Source: Thermococcus celer Vu 13 = JCM 8558 (GTDB lineage Archaea; Methanobacteriota_B; Thermococci; Thermococcales; Thermococcaceae). Taken from it: a DNA stretch of 64,000 bases. Where the stretch lies: the NCBI RefSeq assembly GCF_002214365.1, contig NZ_CP014854.1, positions 1,488,001 to 1,552,000 on the forward strand. Reading direction: 5' to 3'. Shown here piece by piece: positions 19,068 through 27,981 of the stretch. Below the pieces are notes generated by a model. That model saw only the letters and a program-made list of their open reading frames with translations. It did not search any database and was not told the origin of the DNA. Each line of letters opens with the position of its first letter. The stretch's first letter is position 1. Position numbers and translations under genes: made by a program.

Positions 19068-21659
19068 CGCTTCTATCATCGCCATTATCTTCCTGTGAAG
19101 CCGTTTTATCATCTCCCGCCTGTCCTCCATCAGAACGACGTCGCTCGAGCCTATCGCCTCGAGGTTGAAGGCGAATGGACTCGGGAGTTCGTTGTGTTCC
19201 ACGATGACCTTTAGCCTGCCCTCCCTCACCCAGCTCAGGAAGAGCTCCGCGTTCTCAACGTCCATCTTGTCCTCCATTATCTCCCTGTAAACCTCCTTCA
19301 GGAGTGGGAAGTCGGGGTAGTTCTCTCTGAGAACCTTCAGCAGGGCAACGGCCATCACCTGCTGTCTGCCGAGCCTCTTCTTCCTTCCTACGTACCTCCT
19401 GAGGATGAGCAGTCCGCGGTTGGCGACGTGCCTGAAGCGCCTCTTGAGGAGTTCCGTGTTTTCGAGGGCGTTCTTCAGAACCCCCCTGAGGTCTTCCACC
19501 CGGAAAAGCTCGAGGATCTCCTCCTCGCTCAGCCTCACCTCCGGCGGAAGGAGGAGCGCAAAGCCGTTGTCGTTTATCGCTATGCCTACGTTGGTCCCCT
19601 TCCTCTTGCTCACAAGGTAGGCGAAGGCCCTGCTCAGGGCGTCGTTGGCCCTCCTCCCAATGAGGGTGTGGAAGAAGTAACGGTTGCGCTTCTCGCCGGG
19701 AACCTCCTCAACGAGGACGGTCTCATCATCGGGGACAGTCGAATACCGCGACTGCTCGCGGAAGTAAGCTAAGATGGCCCTCGAGGCCCTCTCGTCTATC
19801 CCGTACTTCCTCATCAGGAACCCCTTTGCGCGGCGGTTATCCAAAAGCCCCGCCACCTCCCTCCTGAAGCGCTGGATGTCGAGAGCTAAGTCAAAGCTCA
19901 GGGGCAGCATCTCCGAGAACCAGGCCGGAATCGTCGGCCTCGCCCCCTCGCGCGGGATCACGTATATCTTGTTCCCTCTGCTCTTGACGAACTCGTAGGT
20001 TCTCCCGGCCAAAACGAAGATATCCCCGGGCATCAGCCTCTCGGCGAACTCCTCCTCGACCGTTCCAATCATCTGCTTGTCCATCGTGTAAACCCTGATC
20101 TTCGCTTCGTCTGGAATCGTGCCCGCGTTCATGTAGTAGATGACCCTCGTCATCCTGCCGCGCCTTCCGAATTTACCGTCCTCGAGCCATACCTTGGCGT
20201 AAACCTTCCTCTCCTCGAGGCCGGCGTACTCCCCGGCCAGATAGCGGAGGACGCTCATGAAGTCCTCGAATGGAAGGTCGCGGTAAGGATAGGCGCGCCT
20301 CACGAGTTTATACGCTTCCTCAACGTCCCAGACCCGGTTGAGCGCCATCCCGAGGAGGTGCTGGACGAGAACGTCGAGGGGGTTCTTCGGGATCCTTATC
20401 CTGTCGAGCCTCCGGTTCCTCGCGTTGTGGGCCAGAACGGTGACCTCGACGAGGTCGTCGCGGTCGAGGGCGAGGATTATCCCTTTACTCACGTCGTGGA
20501 GCCTGTGGCCGGCCCTCCCTATCCTCTGCAACGCCCTGTTGACGCTCTTCGGGGAACCGATAAGAATAACCAAATCTATTGTACCAATATCAATTCCTAA
20601 CTCTAAACTCGTTGAACTGACAACCGCCCTGAGCTCCCCTCTCTTCAGCTTCTCCTCGACGTCCAGACGAACTTCCCGCGAGAGGCTCGAGTGGTGGGCC
20701 TCTATCAACCCATCAAACTCGGGGTAGCGTTTCTTCAGATTATAGGCGACCCTCTCGGCGCCGCTCCTCGTGTTCGTAAAGATGAGCGTCGTCCTGTGCC
20801 CCCTTATGTGCTCCGCCAGGCGTTTGTAGAGGGCGTTGCTCAGGGTCCCTGCGTCCGTGTAGATCAAATCCTCGACGACGCTTTCCACCTTTATCTCCGT
20901 CTCCTTGGCGAAGCTGACGTCAACGATTAAGCCCGGCCTCGGCTTCCCATCGTCGTCGAAGCCGAAGACGAACTTCGCCACTTCCTCGAGCGGGTGGATG
21001 GTCGCGCTCAGCCCTATCCTCACGAAGTCCTTATCGGCTAAAGCCGCGAGCCTCTCGACGCTCAGGGAAAGGTGAGTTCCCCGCTTGTTCTCGGCCAGCG
21101 CGTGAACCTCGTCGATGATGAGGTACCTGACCGTTTTGAGCCTCTCGCGGAACTTCGGGGCGTTCAGGGCTATGGCGAGGCTCTCCGGGGTCGTAATCAG
21201 TATGTGCGGTGGCTTCTTCAACATCCTGCTCTTCTGGTAGCTCGACGTGTCGCTCGTCCTTATCCCGACGCGGATCTCCGGGAGCTCGTAGCCGAGTTCC
21301 TTGGCCACCTCCTTTATCTCGCTCAACGGCCCCTCGAGGTTCCTCTTTATGTCGTTGTTGAGGGCCCTAAGCGGGGAGACGTAGAGCACGTAGATTTTAT
21401 CCTCGAGCTTTCCGGCCTTTCCAAGGAGTATAAGCTCGTTTATGGCCGCGAGAAAAGCGGAGAGCGTTTTTCCGGAGCCTGTTGGCGAAGATATGAGGAC
21501 GTTCTCGCCTTTGTGGATCTCAACCACTGCGTAGCGCTGGGGAGGGGTGAAGGTTCGAAACTTCCGCCTAAACCACTCCCTCACCGGCTCTTCGAGTATC
21601 GCGAGTATCTCCTCATCGGTGTACTCCCTGTCGGCGTACCTTATCCTTTCCTCACTCAT
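19059..21659 (-). CDS. Lhr-family superfamily 2 helicase
   Basis: This 866-residue ATP-dependent nucleic-acid helicase has Walker A SSPTGSGKTLSAF, the DEVH box (LIIDEVHALAENKRG), motif III GLSAT, TNTRSGAERV, and motif VI ALQRIGRAGHR. A long C-terminal region has the winged-helix and Lhr-core organisation. Archaeal Lhr proteins unwind DNA/RNA hybrids and are linked to repair or RNA processing. The length matches archaeal Lhr rather than the longer bacterial enzymes; I cannot assign the Lhr1 or Lhr2 subgroup with certainty. It is a single gene with its own start at 21659, divergent from the small protein at 21750. Confidence 0.93.
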   Translation of the reverse strand: MSEERIRYADREYTDEEILAILEEPVREWFRRKFRTFTPPQRYAVVEIHKGENVLISSPTGSGKTLSAFLAAINELILLGKAGKLEDKIYVLYVSPLRALNNDIKRNLEGPLSEIKEVAKELGYELPEIRVGIRTSDTSSYQKSRMLKKPPHILITTPESLAIALNAPKFRERLKTVRYLIIDEVHALAENKRGTHLSLSVERLAALADKDFVRIGLSATIHPLEEVAKFVFGFDDDGKPRPGLIVDVSFAKETEIKVESVVEDLIYTDAGTLSNALYKRLAEHIRGHRTTLIFTNTRSGAERVAYNLKKRYPEFDGLIEAHHSSLSREVRLDVEEKLKRGELRAVVSSTSLELGIDIGTIDLVILIGSPKSVNRALQRIGRAGHRLHDVSKGIILALDRDDLVEVTVLAHNARNRRLDRIRIPKNPLDVLVQHLLGMALNRVWDVEEAYKLVRRAYPYRDLPFEDFMSVLRYLAGEYAGLEERKVYAKVWLEDGKFGRRGRMTRVIYYMNAGTIPDEAKIRVYTMDKQMIGTVEEEFAERLMPGDIFVLAGRTYEFVKSRGNKIYVIPREGARPTIPAWFSEMLPLSFDLALDIQRFRREVAGLLDNRRAKGFLMRKYGIDERASRAILAYFREQSRYSTVPDDETVLVEEVPGEKRNRYFFHTLIGRRANDALSRAFAYLVSKRKGTNVGIAINDNGFALLLPPEVRLSEEEILELFRVEDLRGVLKNALENTELLKRRFRHVANRGLLILRRYVGRKKRLGRQQVMAVALLKVLRENYPDFPLLKEVYREIMEDKMDVENAELFLSWVREGRLKVIVEHNELPSPFAFNLEAIGSSDVVLMEDRREMIKRLHRKIMAMIEASG

Positions 21660-21749
21660 CGACCGACCCTTTGATCTTGGATTTTTAAACTATTCGGTTA
21701 CCCTAACAAACTTTTTAAGTCCCCGGGGAGAACTGAAATCGGTGGGAAA

Positions 21750-22070
21750 ATGGGGTCCCTGGGGAGGGTCATCGAGGAGTTCAACAGGCTTCACGGGAGC
21801 GAGGCCCGGGCGAGGATACTGAAGGCGGATATGGATGAGGTTATCGTCGAGTTCTCGGGTTCGTTCTGTGCCACCTGCGGCCTCTACGACTACTTCGACG
21901 ACGTAAAATGGGAGGCCATGGAGTTCGGCCTGAAGATGGAGCCCGTGGAGGTTCTGGAGGCCGAGGAAGACGATTTCGAGCACGGCCGCTACGTGGTGAG
22001 GTATAGACTGGGAAAGAGCCCGCAAGGAGGGGAGGCCTCCGAAGATAGAATGAAGTATGGCGAATATTAG
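21750..22070 (+). CDS. Small hypothetical protein with a CxxC pair
   Basis: This 106-residue acidic protein has no recognised family. It carries a CATCGLYDYF motif near residue 39, which could bind metal or form a redox pair, and a helix-strand pattern reminiscent of small alpha/beta proteins. Codon use is that of the host. The ATG follows GGTGGGAAA, a good ribosome site, and TTTTTAAGT at about 21711 could be the TATA box. The neighbours (helicase, glycosyltransferase) do not indicate a role. Confidence 0.85.
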   Translation: MGSLGRVIEEFNRLHGSEARARILKADMDEVIVEFSGSFCATCGLYDYFDDVKWEAMEFGLKMEPVEVLEAEEDDFEHGRYVVRYRLGKSPQGGEASEDRMKYGEY

Positions 22071-22167
22071 ATTTTGTGATTTTGTTGAGTGATTTCACGT
22101 TCCTGTTTGGTTCTTTTGACGGTGAACTTGCCGACACGATTAAAAATCTTCCCTCCGAGTGGGTTCC

Positions 22168-23217
22168 ATGAACCCGCTCCTCCTTGGACTTTCCGTCGTC
22201 CTCCTCTGGGACGGGTACTTCTTCCTTAACTACATAATTAGCCTTTTCAGGAATTACCCAATTAGAGAATGGACACCCGCGGTCTCGGTGATAATCCCCG
22301 CGTACAACGAGGGGAAGCGGGTTATTGCGGCCGTAGAATCCGCCCTCGGGCAAGATTACCCCAGCCTCGAGGTCATAGTAGTCGACGACGGAAGCGATGA
22401 CGACACGTTTGAGATGGCCTCCTCTGTGAAGGACCCCCGTCTGAAGGTTTACAGGAAAGAGCACGGGGGGAAGGCGAGGGCCCTGAACTTCGGCCTCTCG
22501 AAGTCCTCCGGCGAGATCGTGGTCACAACGGACGCCGACAGCTACCTCGAGCCCACCGCCATCAAAGAACTCGTGAGGCGCTTTCACTCCGATGAAGTCG
22601 CCGGGGTTGGGGGGCAGGTCCGGGTCCCGGGGAGTTCCTTCCTCGAGAGGGCCCAGGACGCCGAGCACCTGAGAATAGCCATGTTCCGCCGCGCCAAAGA
22701 GCTCGAGGATTTAAGCCTCGCTCCAGGTCCCATCGCGGCATTCCGCAGGGAAGCCCTCGATGGAATCGGCGGCTTCGTCGATGACCCCGTCGAGGACTAC
22801 GCCACCACGAAGGCCGTTAAATCCCTCGGAAGGGTCGTCTACGCCCCGCGCGCAAGGGTCTGGACCGAGATGCCGAAGAGCTTAAGCGTTCTCTGGCGCC
22901 AGAGGAAGCGCTGGTTCCTCGGCGACCTGAAAAACCTTGGCGGGGGTTTTACGAAGGATCTAACCTTCCTTCTTCTGAGTGACCTGGTGGCGTTCCTCGA
23001 CGTTGCCGTTCCTCCCCTTCTGCTCTTCGCTGGTAAGTTTGAGCTCTTCACCCTCTGGTGGTTATTCGAGGTCTTCACTATGCTCCTCCCGACCCTGATG
23101 GAGGGCGGGAGTCCAATAAACGCGCTCCTCTTTCCGCTCATCCTGTGGTTCTGGGCGGTCTTCTACCTCGCCCTCCACATCTACGGCTATTTCTCGGCCC
23201 TCCTTCGTAGGGTGTGA
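22168..23217 (+). CDS. Membrane GT2 glycosyltransferase
   Basis: This 349-residue protein has an N-terminal membrane helix (about 5-28), then a GT-A domain: SVIIPAYNEG, VDDGSDDD, TTDADS (metal-binding DxD), VEDYAT and QRKRWFLGDL. C-terminal hydrophobic helices complete a processive or lipid-sugar transferase layout, as in cellulose- or hyaluronan-synthase-like GT2 enzymes. Donor and acceptor cannot be deduced. ATTAAAAATC at about 22140 lies one TATA distance from the ATG at 22168, suggesting a leaderless mRNA; an in-frame GTG nine bases upstream is less likely. Confidence 0.9.
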   Translation: MNPLLLGLSVVLLWDGYFFLNYIISLFRNYPIREWTPAVSVIIPAYNEGKRVIAAVESALGQDYPSLEVIVVDDGSDDDTFEMASSVKDPRLKVYRKEHGGKARALNFGLSKSSGEIVVTTDADSYLEPTAIKELVRRFHSDEVAGVGGQVRVPGSSFLERAQDAEHLRIAMFRRAKELEDLSLAPGPIAAFRREALDGIGGFVDDPVEDYATTKAVKSLGRVVYAPRARVWTEMPKSLSVLWRQRKRWFLGDLKNLGGGFTKDLTFLLLSDLVAFLDVAVPPLLLFAGKFELFTLWWLFEVFTMLLPTLMEGGSPINALLFPLILWFWAVFYLALHIYGYFSALLRRV

Positions 23218-23263
23218 GCGGGAACGAAACCCTTTTAAATGCTCAACCCTGTGCTACATAGAC

Positions 23264-23289
23264 TATATAGACTATTTGTCAACAAATAG
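23264..23289 (+). promoter_or_regulatory. Phosphate permease promoter with palindromic operator
   Basis: TATATAG (about 23264-23270) is followed at once by CTATTTGT-CA-ACAAATAG (23272-23289), a perfect 8+2+8 inverted repeat, then the start region at 23296-23308. A protein bound there would block initiation. The position suggests phosphate- or PhoU-type control, but the binding factor is unknown. Confidence 0.6.
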
Positions 23290-23307
23290 AATATAGTGAG
23301 GACGGTG

Positions 23308-24231
23308 ATGGCGATGATGGCAGTGATAACGGCGCTCTTCATGGCGTGGGCCATAGGGGCGAACGACAGCGCGAAGGCGGTTGGAACGGCGGTCGGGTCG
23401 GGCGTCATCGGCTTCAAACGGGGCGTCCTCCTCATCGGGGTGTTCACGACGCTGGGGGTTCTTCTCGGTGGAGCCGGTGTCTCCGGAACCGTCGCGAGAC
23501 TGGCCGGGAACATGACGACGGCTCAGGTCGGACTCGTGCTGTTCAGCGCCGCCTCGGCGGTAACCCTCGCGAGCCTCTGGGGACGGCCCATCTCAACGAC
23601 CCAGTCTGTAATAGGGGGCCTCGTCGGGGCGGCCCTGGCCCTCGGACTGCCGGTTGACTGGTGGACCGTCGGGAAGATAGTGTCCGCGTGGGTTCTCTCG
23701 CCCCTCGTCTCCGCCCTCTTCGCCATCGCCGTCTACAGGATCTACAAGCCCGTGCTGAGGAGGATAAAGTGCCTCCGCAACCTCGAGCTGACCCAGAAGT
23801 GGCTCGTCTTTACAGCCTCCGCCTTCTCGGCCTTCAATCTCGGCGCCAACGAGCTCTCGAACGTTGCTGGACTTATGGAGGGCGCTGGAATCGACGGCCC
23901 CTTCAAGCTCATCCTCGCGCTCACCCTCGCCTTCGGGGCCCTGACCTTCAGCTACGAGGTAATGATGACCGTCGGGAGAGATATTTCGCCCCTCGGCCCA
24001 ACTTCCGCGTTCTCAAGCCAGTTCGGCGCCTCCCTTGCCGTCAGCGCGGCCAACCTGATAGGTCTCCCCGTAAGCTCGGGCCAGGCCATAGTCGGCTCCA
24101 TAAGCGGTCTCGGGCTCTACAAGGGCGAGCACGTGAACCTCAGGCTCCTCGCTGGAATCGTGAAGGGCTGGGTAATCGCACCCCTTTTTGCGGGGGCCAT
24201 ATCCTACTTCCTCGTCACGGCCCTGGCGTGA
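23308..24231 (+). CDS. pit: Inorganic phosphate transporter, PiT family
   Basis: This 307-residue membrane protein has two inverted halves, each with the PiT signature: GANDSAKAVGTAVGSG near the N-terminus and LGANELSNVAG near residue 190. It should import phosphate by cation symport. Hydrophobic segments cover most of the chain. Several starts are possible (23296 GTG, 23308 ATG, 23314/23317 ATG); 23308 is chosen because GAGGACGGTG precedes it. Unlike many PiT genes there is no adjacent phoU-like gene in the window. A perfect palindrome downstream of its TATA box suggests repression. Confidence 0.93.
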   Translation: MAMMAVITALFMAWAIGANDSAKAVGTAVGSGVIGFKRGVLLIGVFTTLGVLLGGAGVSGTVARLAGNMTTAQVGLVLFSAASAVTLASLWGRPISTTQSVIGGLVGAALALGLPVDWWTVGKIVSAWVLSPLVSALFAIAVYRIYKPVLRRIKCLRNLELTQKWLVFTASAFSAFNLGANELSNVAGLMEGAGIDGPFKLILALTLAFGALTFSYEVMMTVGRDISPLGPTSAFSSQFGASLAVSAANLIGLPVSSGQAIVGSISGLGLYKGEHVNLRLLAGIVKGWVIAPLFAGAISYFLVTALA

Positions 24232-24290
24232 GGTCATCGCGTTACCGCAGGCTTTTAAACCCCCCGCCGAAGGCTTGGTGGTGTTGAGAA

Positions 24291-26033
24291 ATGGTGGATT
24301 TCAGGTTCGAGGTCAGGGCGCGGGACGCGGCCGGAAGGATAGGGAAGCTGACCGTCAACGGCAAGACGATAGAGACCCCGGCGATAATGCCCGTCATCAA
24401 CCCGAAGCAGCTGATAGTAACGCCCAGAGAGCTGAAGGAGATGGGCTTTGGAATCGTCATCACCAACTCCTACATCATATACAGGACGCCCGAACTGAGA
24501 GAAAAGGCCCTCGAGCTCGGCATCCACGGGCTCCTCGACTACGACGGCATCGTCGAGGTCGATTCCGGCTCCTTCCAGCTCATGCGCTACGGTGGGGTTG
24601 ACGTCACCAACAGGGAGATAATCGAGTTCCAGGAGAAGATAGGGGTTGATATCGGAACTTTTCTTGATATCCCGACGCCACCGGACGCGCCGAGGGAGAG
24701 GGCCGAGGAGGACCTGAGGATAACCCTCGAGAGGGCACGGGAGGCGGAGGAAGTTAAGAGCATAGCGATGAACGCGGCCGTTCAGGGTTCTGTCTATCCG
24801 GACCTGAGGACCAGGGCCGCAAGGGAGCTCAGCAAGATGAACTTCGAGATACACCCAATCGGGGCGGTCGTTCCGCTCATGGAGAGCTACCGCTACCGCG
24901 ATCTGGTGGACGTTGTGATAGCCTCGAAGCTCGGTCTGAGGCCGGACAGGCCGGTTCACCTCTTCGGCGCGGGGCATCCGATGATATTCGCCCTGGCGGT
25001 GGCGATGGGCGTTGACCTCTTCGATTCCGCCAGCTACGCCCTCTACGCCAAGGACGACCGCTATCTGACCCCTGAGGGAACGAAGAGGCTCGAGGAGCTG
25101 GAGTACTTCCCGTGCTCCTGCCCTGTCTGCTCGCGCTACACGCCGCGGGAGCTCCGCGAGATGCCGAAGGATGAGCGGACGAGACTCTTGGCGTTGCACA
25201 ACCTCTGGGTGATAAGGGAGGAGCTCAACCGCGTGAAGCAGGCTATAAGGGAGGGAACCCTCTGGGAGCTCGTCGACGAGCGGGCGAGGAGCCATCCGAA
25301 GACCTTCTCAGCCTATAAGAGACTTCTGGAGTACAGGGACTACCTCGAGAGGAACGAGCCCGTGACCAAGGCGAGCGCCTTCCTCAAGGTGAGCGAGGAG
25401 GCGATGGAGTGGCCGACCGTTTACCGTGCCAGGAGGAGGGCCCGGAGGGTCGCGGAGAAGTTCCCCGAGAAGGTAACCCACCCCATCTTCGGCGAGATTC
25501 CCAAACATCTCTCGCTCAGCTACCCCTTCGCCCAGAGCGAGGGCGAGGAGGACTTCAGGATAGAGAAACCGCGGAAGGACGAGGCGAGGGACTACATCAT
25601 GGCGATAGCGGAGTACCAGTTCGGTGAGGGGGCCGGCGAGGCGTTTGGAGACGTCTTCGTGGAGCTCTCGAGGAAGACGGGCATGCCGAGGCAGATAAAG
25701 GCTAAGGGCAAGCATCTCGCAACTTTCCGTGCCGAGGATGGCCTGTTAACGCTGGGAATTGAGGGGGCGAGGAGGCTTCATAAGATCCTGCCCTTCCCGA
25801 GGATGAGGGTGGTGGTTGACGGGGACGCGGAGCCCTTCGCGAGGAGGGGCAAGAACGTCTTCGCGAAGTTCGTGGTGGACGCGGACGAGAACATCAGACC
25901 CTACGACGAGGTTCTCATCGTCAACGAGCGGGACGAGCTCCTCGCGACCGGCCAGAGCCTCTTAAACGGCGAGGAGCTGAAGGTCTTCCGGAACGGCCTG
26001 GCGGTGAAGGTTCGCAGGGGGGTTGGAGGGTAA
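24291..26033 (+). CDS. tgtA: Archaeosine tRNA-guanine transglycosylase (ArcTGT)
   Basis: This 580-residue enzyme exchanges guanine-15 of tRNA for preQ0, the first tRNA step of archaeosine synthesis. The catalytic domain shows VDSGSFQLMRYG (catalytic Asp), MNAAVQGSVYPD and the zinc site CSCPVCSRYT with a later His. C-terminal domains follow, and the last 75 residues are a PUA domain (FAKFVVDADENIRPYDEV). Length and order match archaeal ArcTGT. The MptA gene at 54864 acts on GTP in another pathway and is not its partner. The ATG lies behind GGTGGTGTTGAGAA. Confidence 0.96.
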   Translation: MVDFRFEVRARDAAGRIGKLTVNGKTIETPAIMPVINPKQLIVTPRELKEMGFGIVITNSYIIYRTPELREKALELGIHGLLDYDGIVEVDSGSFQLMRYGGVDVTNREIIEFQEKIGVDIGTFLDIPTPPDAPRERAEEDLRITLERAREAEEVKSIAMNAAVQGSVYPDLRTRAARELSKMNFEIHPIGAVVPLMESYRYRDLVDVVIASKLGLRPDRPVHLFGAGHPMIFALAVAMGVDLFDSASYALYAKDDRYLTPEGTKRLEELEYFPCSCPVCSRYTPRELREMPKDERTRLLALHNLWVIREELNRVKQAIREGTLWELVDERARSHPKTFSAYKRLLEYRDYLERNEPVTKASAFLKVSEEAMEWPTVYRARRRARRVAEKFPEKVTHPIFGEIPKHLSLSYPFAQSEGEEDFRIEKPRKDEARDYIMAIAEYQFGEGAGEAFGDVFVELSRKTGMPRQIKAKGKHLATFRAEDGLLTLGIEGARRLHKILPFPRMRVVVDGDAEPFARRGKNVFAKFVVDADENIRPYDEVLIVNERDELLATGQSLLNGEELKVFRNGLAVKVRRGVGG

Positions 26034-26069
26034 GATTTATAACGTGCCCCCCTTTTCTTATTCCGGGCG

Positions 26070-26146
26070 GGCCCGTGGTCTAGACTGGTCATGACGCCAC
26101 CCTTACGAGGTGGAGGTCCGGGGTTCGAAGCCCCGCGGGCCCACCA
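26070..26146 (+). tRNA. tRNA-Val (anticodon TAC)
   Basis: The acceptor arm pairs GGGCCCG with CGGGCCC, followed by discriminator A and an encoded CCA. The anticodon stem CCACC/GGTGG encloses CTTACGA, anticodon TAC. The T arm is CCGGGGTTCGAAGCCCCG. A TTTATAA box at about 26037-26043 gives the expected start. An open frame begins in the anticodon arm and runs 61 codons past the gene. Confidence 0.96.
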
Positions 26147-26489
26147 TAACGAAAGACAAGGGGGCTCCGCCTCCACACCCCCGGAACAGGTTCCTGCTCC
26201 GCAAAGCGCTGGCGGAAATAGGCGTGGCTCCTTTTGGGGTGGTTTTGATGTGTTTGCATTGTAAAGAAGCTTTTGAGTTTGGAATTCGCCGTTAACGTGT
26301 TACTGGTGGCGGGTTTGCTTTTGGATAGCGCTCCTTTGGAGCGCGGGAGAATCCTAAACCCCCTTAGACTTGGCCCATATCCTGATAATTCAAGTTTAGG
26401 TACCCTTTAACAGTACAAACACGCCTTAAATCGTCCCTTGAAAAAAGAACCACGACCTTTCCGCCAACGCTTTCTTAAGAAAGGGTTGA
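26147..26489. other. Intergenic region between two tRNA genes, with possible integrase fossil
   Basis: A frame opening with GTG at 26110 inside tRNA-Val continues through the T arm and ends at TAA 26293-26295. Overlap of a tRNA 3' half with an integrase N-terminus is the mark of SSV-type integration, so it may be an int(N) leftover; similarity is not proven. A perfect hairpin GCGCTCC-TTT-GGAGCGC lies at 26328-26344. The remaining sequence to 26489 is AT-richer and shows nothing I recognise. Confidence 0.4.
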
Positions 26490-26566
26490 TGGAGCCGGGA
26501 GCGGGATTTGAACCCGCGACCTGCGGATTACGAGTCCGCCGCCCTGCCGAGCTAGGCTACCCCGGC
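26490..26566 (-). tRNA. tRNA-Thr (anticodon CGT)
   Basis: On the minus strand GCCGGGG pairs with TCCCGGC (one G-U), followed by discriminator T and encoded CCA. The anticodon stem GCGGA/TCCGC encloses CTCGTAA, anticodon CGT. The T arm is GCGGGTTCAAATCCCGC. No intron is seen. Confidence 0.95.
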
Positions 26567-26605
26567 ACCCGATGTTAGAGTCCATGTGAGGTTTATAAGT
26601 TTTTC

Positions 26606-27421
26606 TCAGGGGGAGGAGAAGAGGGCGCTTATAACCGCCAGCCACCTGCCGGGGTTTATAGCAAGCAGAAGTACCAAAACGGCGAGGATGACGTTTGCAA
26701 TGGTTACCTTCCGGATATAAGCGATCTCCCAGCTGTAGAGCGTCTCCGGAATTCTGGTGGTTCTGTCCGCTGTCACCTTGGAGAGAATGGTACCGAGGAC
26801 CATGCCCGCCAGAACGTCGTAGATCCAGTGATGGCCGAGTAGGACGGTGGCGAAGGGTATGATGCTGTTTGTCAGTATCAGGAGCTTCCCACCGAGCTTT
26901 TTCCGGTACTTCCACACAGTTAGGATGTTTATGGTGACTATGGTGTTGTGTAGGGAGGGGAGGACGAATTCCTGACGTGTTAGGAGCGTGTTCGATGAAC
27001 TGTACCCCGGCAGGTTGTAGACCACGTGCGGGGCGTAGATGTGGGCAACGAGGTACACGGCCCCCGCGATTGCGTAGGCCCCCAGATATCGGATGAACAG
27101 CTCATCGGACGCCCTCAGGTCCCTTTTGTAGATAAGGAGGTACGCGACCATCAGACATATTGAACCAGAAAAGCCGATGTAGTACACGAGTGTGAGTAGG
27201 GAATACAGCGGGGGGATGCTCTTCGTGAACCCCACGAGTCCAGTAACCAGATCCCGCGAAGTCAAAGGAAGTTTCAGGAACTCTTTTGTGACATCGATGC
27301 TCCAGCGGCCGATGATTCCGTAAAGGACGCCGAAGGCCATCCATCCAAAGTAGCTCAGGAAAAAGGCGTTGAGCCGTATGAGCACCTCTGGATCATGAAG
27401 GCGACGCTGAACCCAGTCCAT
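26606..27421 (-). CDS. Membrane phosphatase, PAP2 superfamily
   Basis: This 271-residue protein has about six hydrophobic segments and the PAP2 catalytic motifs LPSLHN (about 153-158) and GHHWIYDVLAG (about 196-206). The expected first motif is weak, as in the inositol-phosphorylceramide-synthase-like branch (PAP2_3). It probably removes phosphate from a lipid or polyprenyl phosphate at the outer membrane face. The substrate is unknown. It reads from an ATG at 27421 with nearby host-like codon use and sits alone between tRNA-Thr and the divergent HAD gene. Confidence 0.88.
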   Translation of the reverse strand: MDWVQRRLHDPEVLIRLNAFFLSYFGWMAFGVLYGIIGRWSIDVTKEFLKLPLTSRDLVTGLVGFTKSIPPLYSLLTLVYYIGFSGSICLMVAYLLIYKRDLRASDELFIRYLGAYAIAGAVYLVAHIYAPHVVYNLPGYSSSNTLLTRQEFVLPSLHNTIVTINILTVWKYRKKLGGKLLILTNSIIPFATVLLGHHWIYDVLAGMVLGTILSKVTADRTTRIPETLYSWEIAYIRKVTIANVILAVLVLLLAINPGRWLAVISALFSSP

Positions 27422-27527
27422 GCCTTATACCCCCACGTAGTCAGAGGTTTAATAATCTCCTGAATACATCCCCTGCTTGAGCTTCAACCCTTAAAAACCT
27501 TACACCCAATTACCGCCGGTGGTAGCC

Positions 27528-27974
27528 ATGGAGATACCGAACTACGGAGAAATTCAATTTGGGGCGGTCCTCTTCGACCTCAACGGGACGCTCGGGGAGA
27601 GCGGAAGGGTCACCGAGGAAGTTAAACATCTGCTGGAGCGACTGGCGGGGAAGTACACGGTCGTTGTCCTGAGCTCGGATACCTTCGGGACGCTGGAGGA
27701 GGAGTTCAAAGGCTTGCCGGTCAGGATAGAGAGGGTATCCAGCGGTGCCGAGAAGGCCCGGATAGCCGAAGGGTACAAACCCTACGTCGCGGTGGGAAAC
27801 GGCAACAACGACGTGGCGATGCTCGAGGGAGCGGAGTTGGCTTTCTGCGTGGTTGGACCCGAGGGGGCGGCCGTCGATGCGCTCCTGGCGAGCGATATCG
27901 TCGTTAAGGACGTCAAGGACGCACTGACGATGCTCCTCGACGAGAGAAAGCTCGTAGCAACCCTCAGAGGGTGA
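27528..27974 (+). CDS. Soluble HAD-superfamily protein (P-type ATPase P/N-domain-like, COG4087)
   Basis: This 148-residue stand-alone HAD protein has motif I FDLNGTLGES (nucleophile Asp), motif II VVLSSDT, and motif IV VGNGNNDVAML with paired Asp/Asn. It lacks membrane helices and a nucleotide-binding insertion, so it resembles the phosphorylation domain of P-type ATPases cut free. Small-molecule phosphatase activity is likely; the substrate is unknown. The first ATG of the frame (27528) follows CGGTGGTAGCC. It ends eight bases before the YigZ gene, so the two are probably co-transcribed. Confidence 0.88.
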   Translation: MEIPNYGEIQFGAVLFDLNGTLGESGRVTEEVKHLLERLAGKYTVVVLSSDTFGTLEEEFKGLPVRIERVSSGAEKARIAEGYKPYVAVGNGNNDVAMLEGAELAFCVVGPEGAAVDALLASDIVVKDVKDALTMLLDERKLVATLRG

Positions 27975-27981
27975 GGCCCGA

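Noticed and set aside
22071-22158. Short minus-strand peptide-like stretch after the CxxC protein
   Set aside because: About 22 lysine-rich codons with no start codon; too short to support a gene.
24255-25295. Minus-strand open frame of 346 codons opposite tgtA
   Set aside because: Antisense of a certain gene; composition typical of shadow frames.
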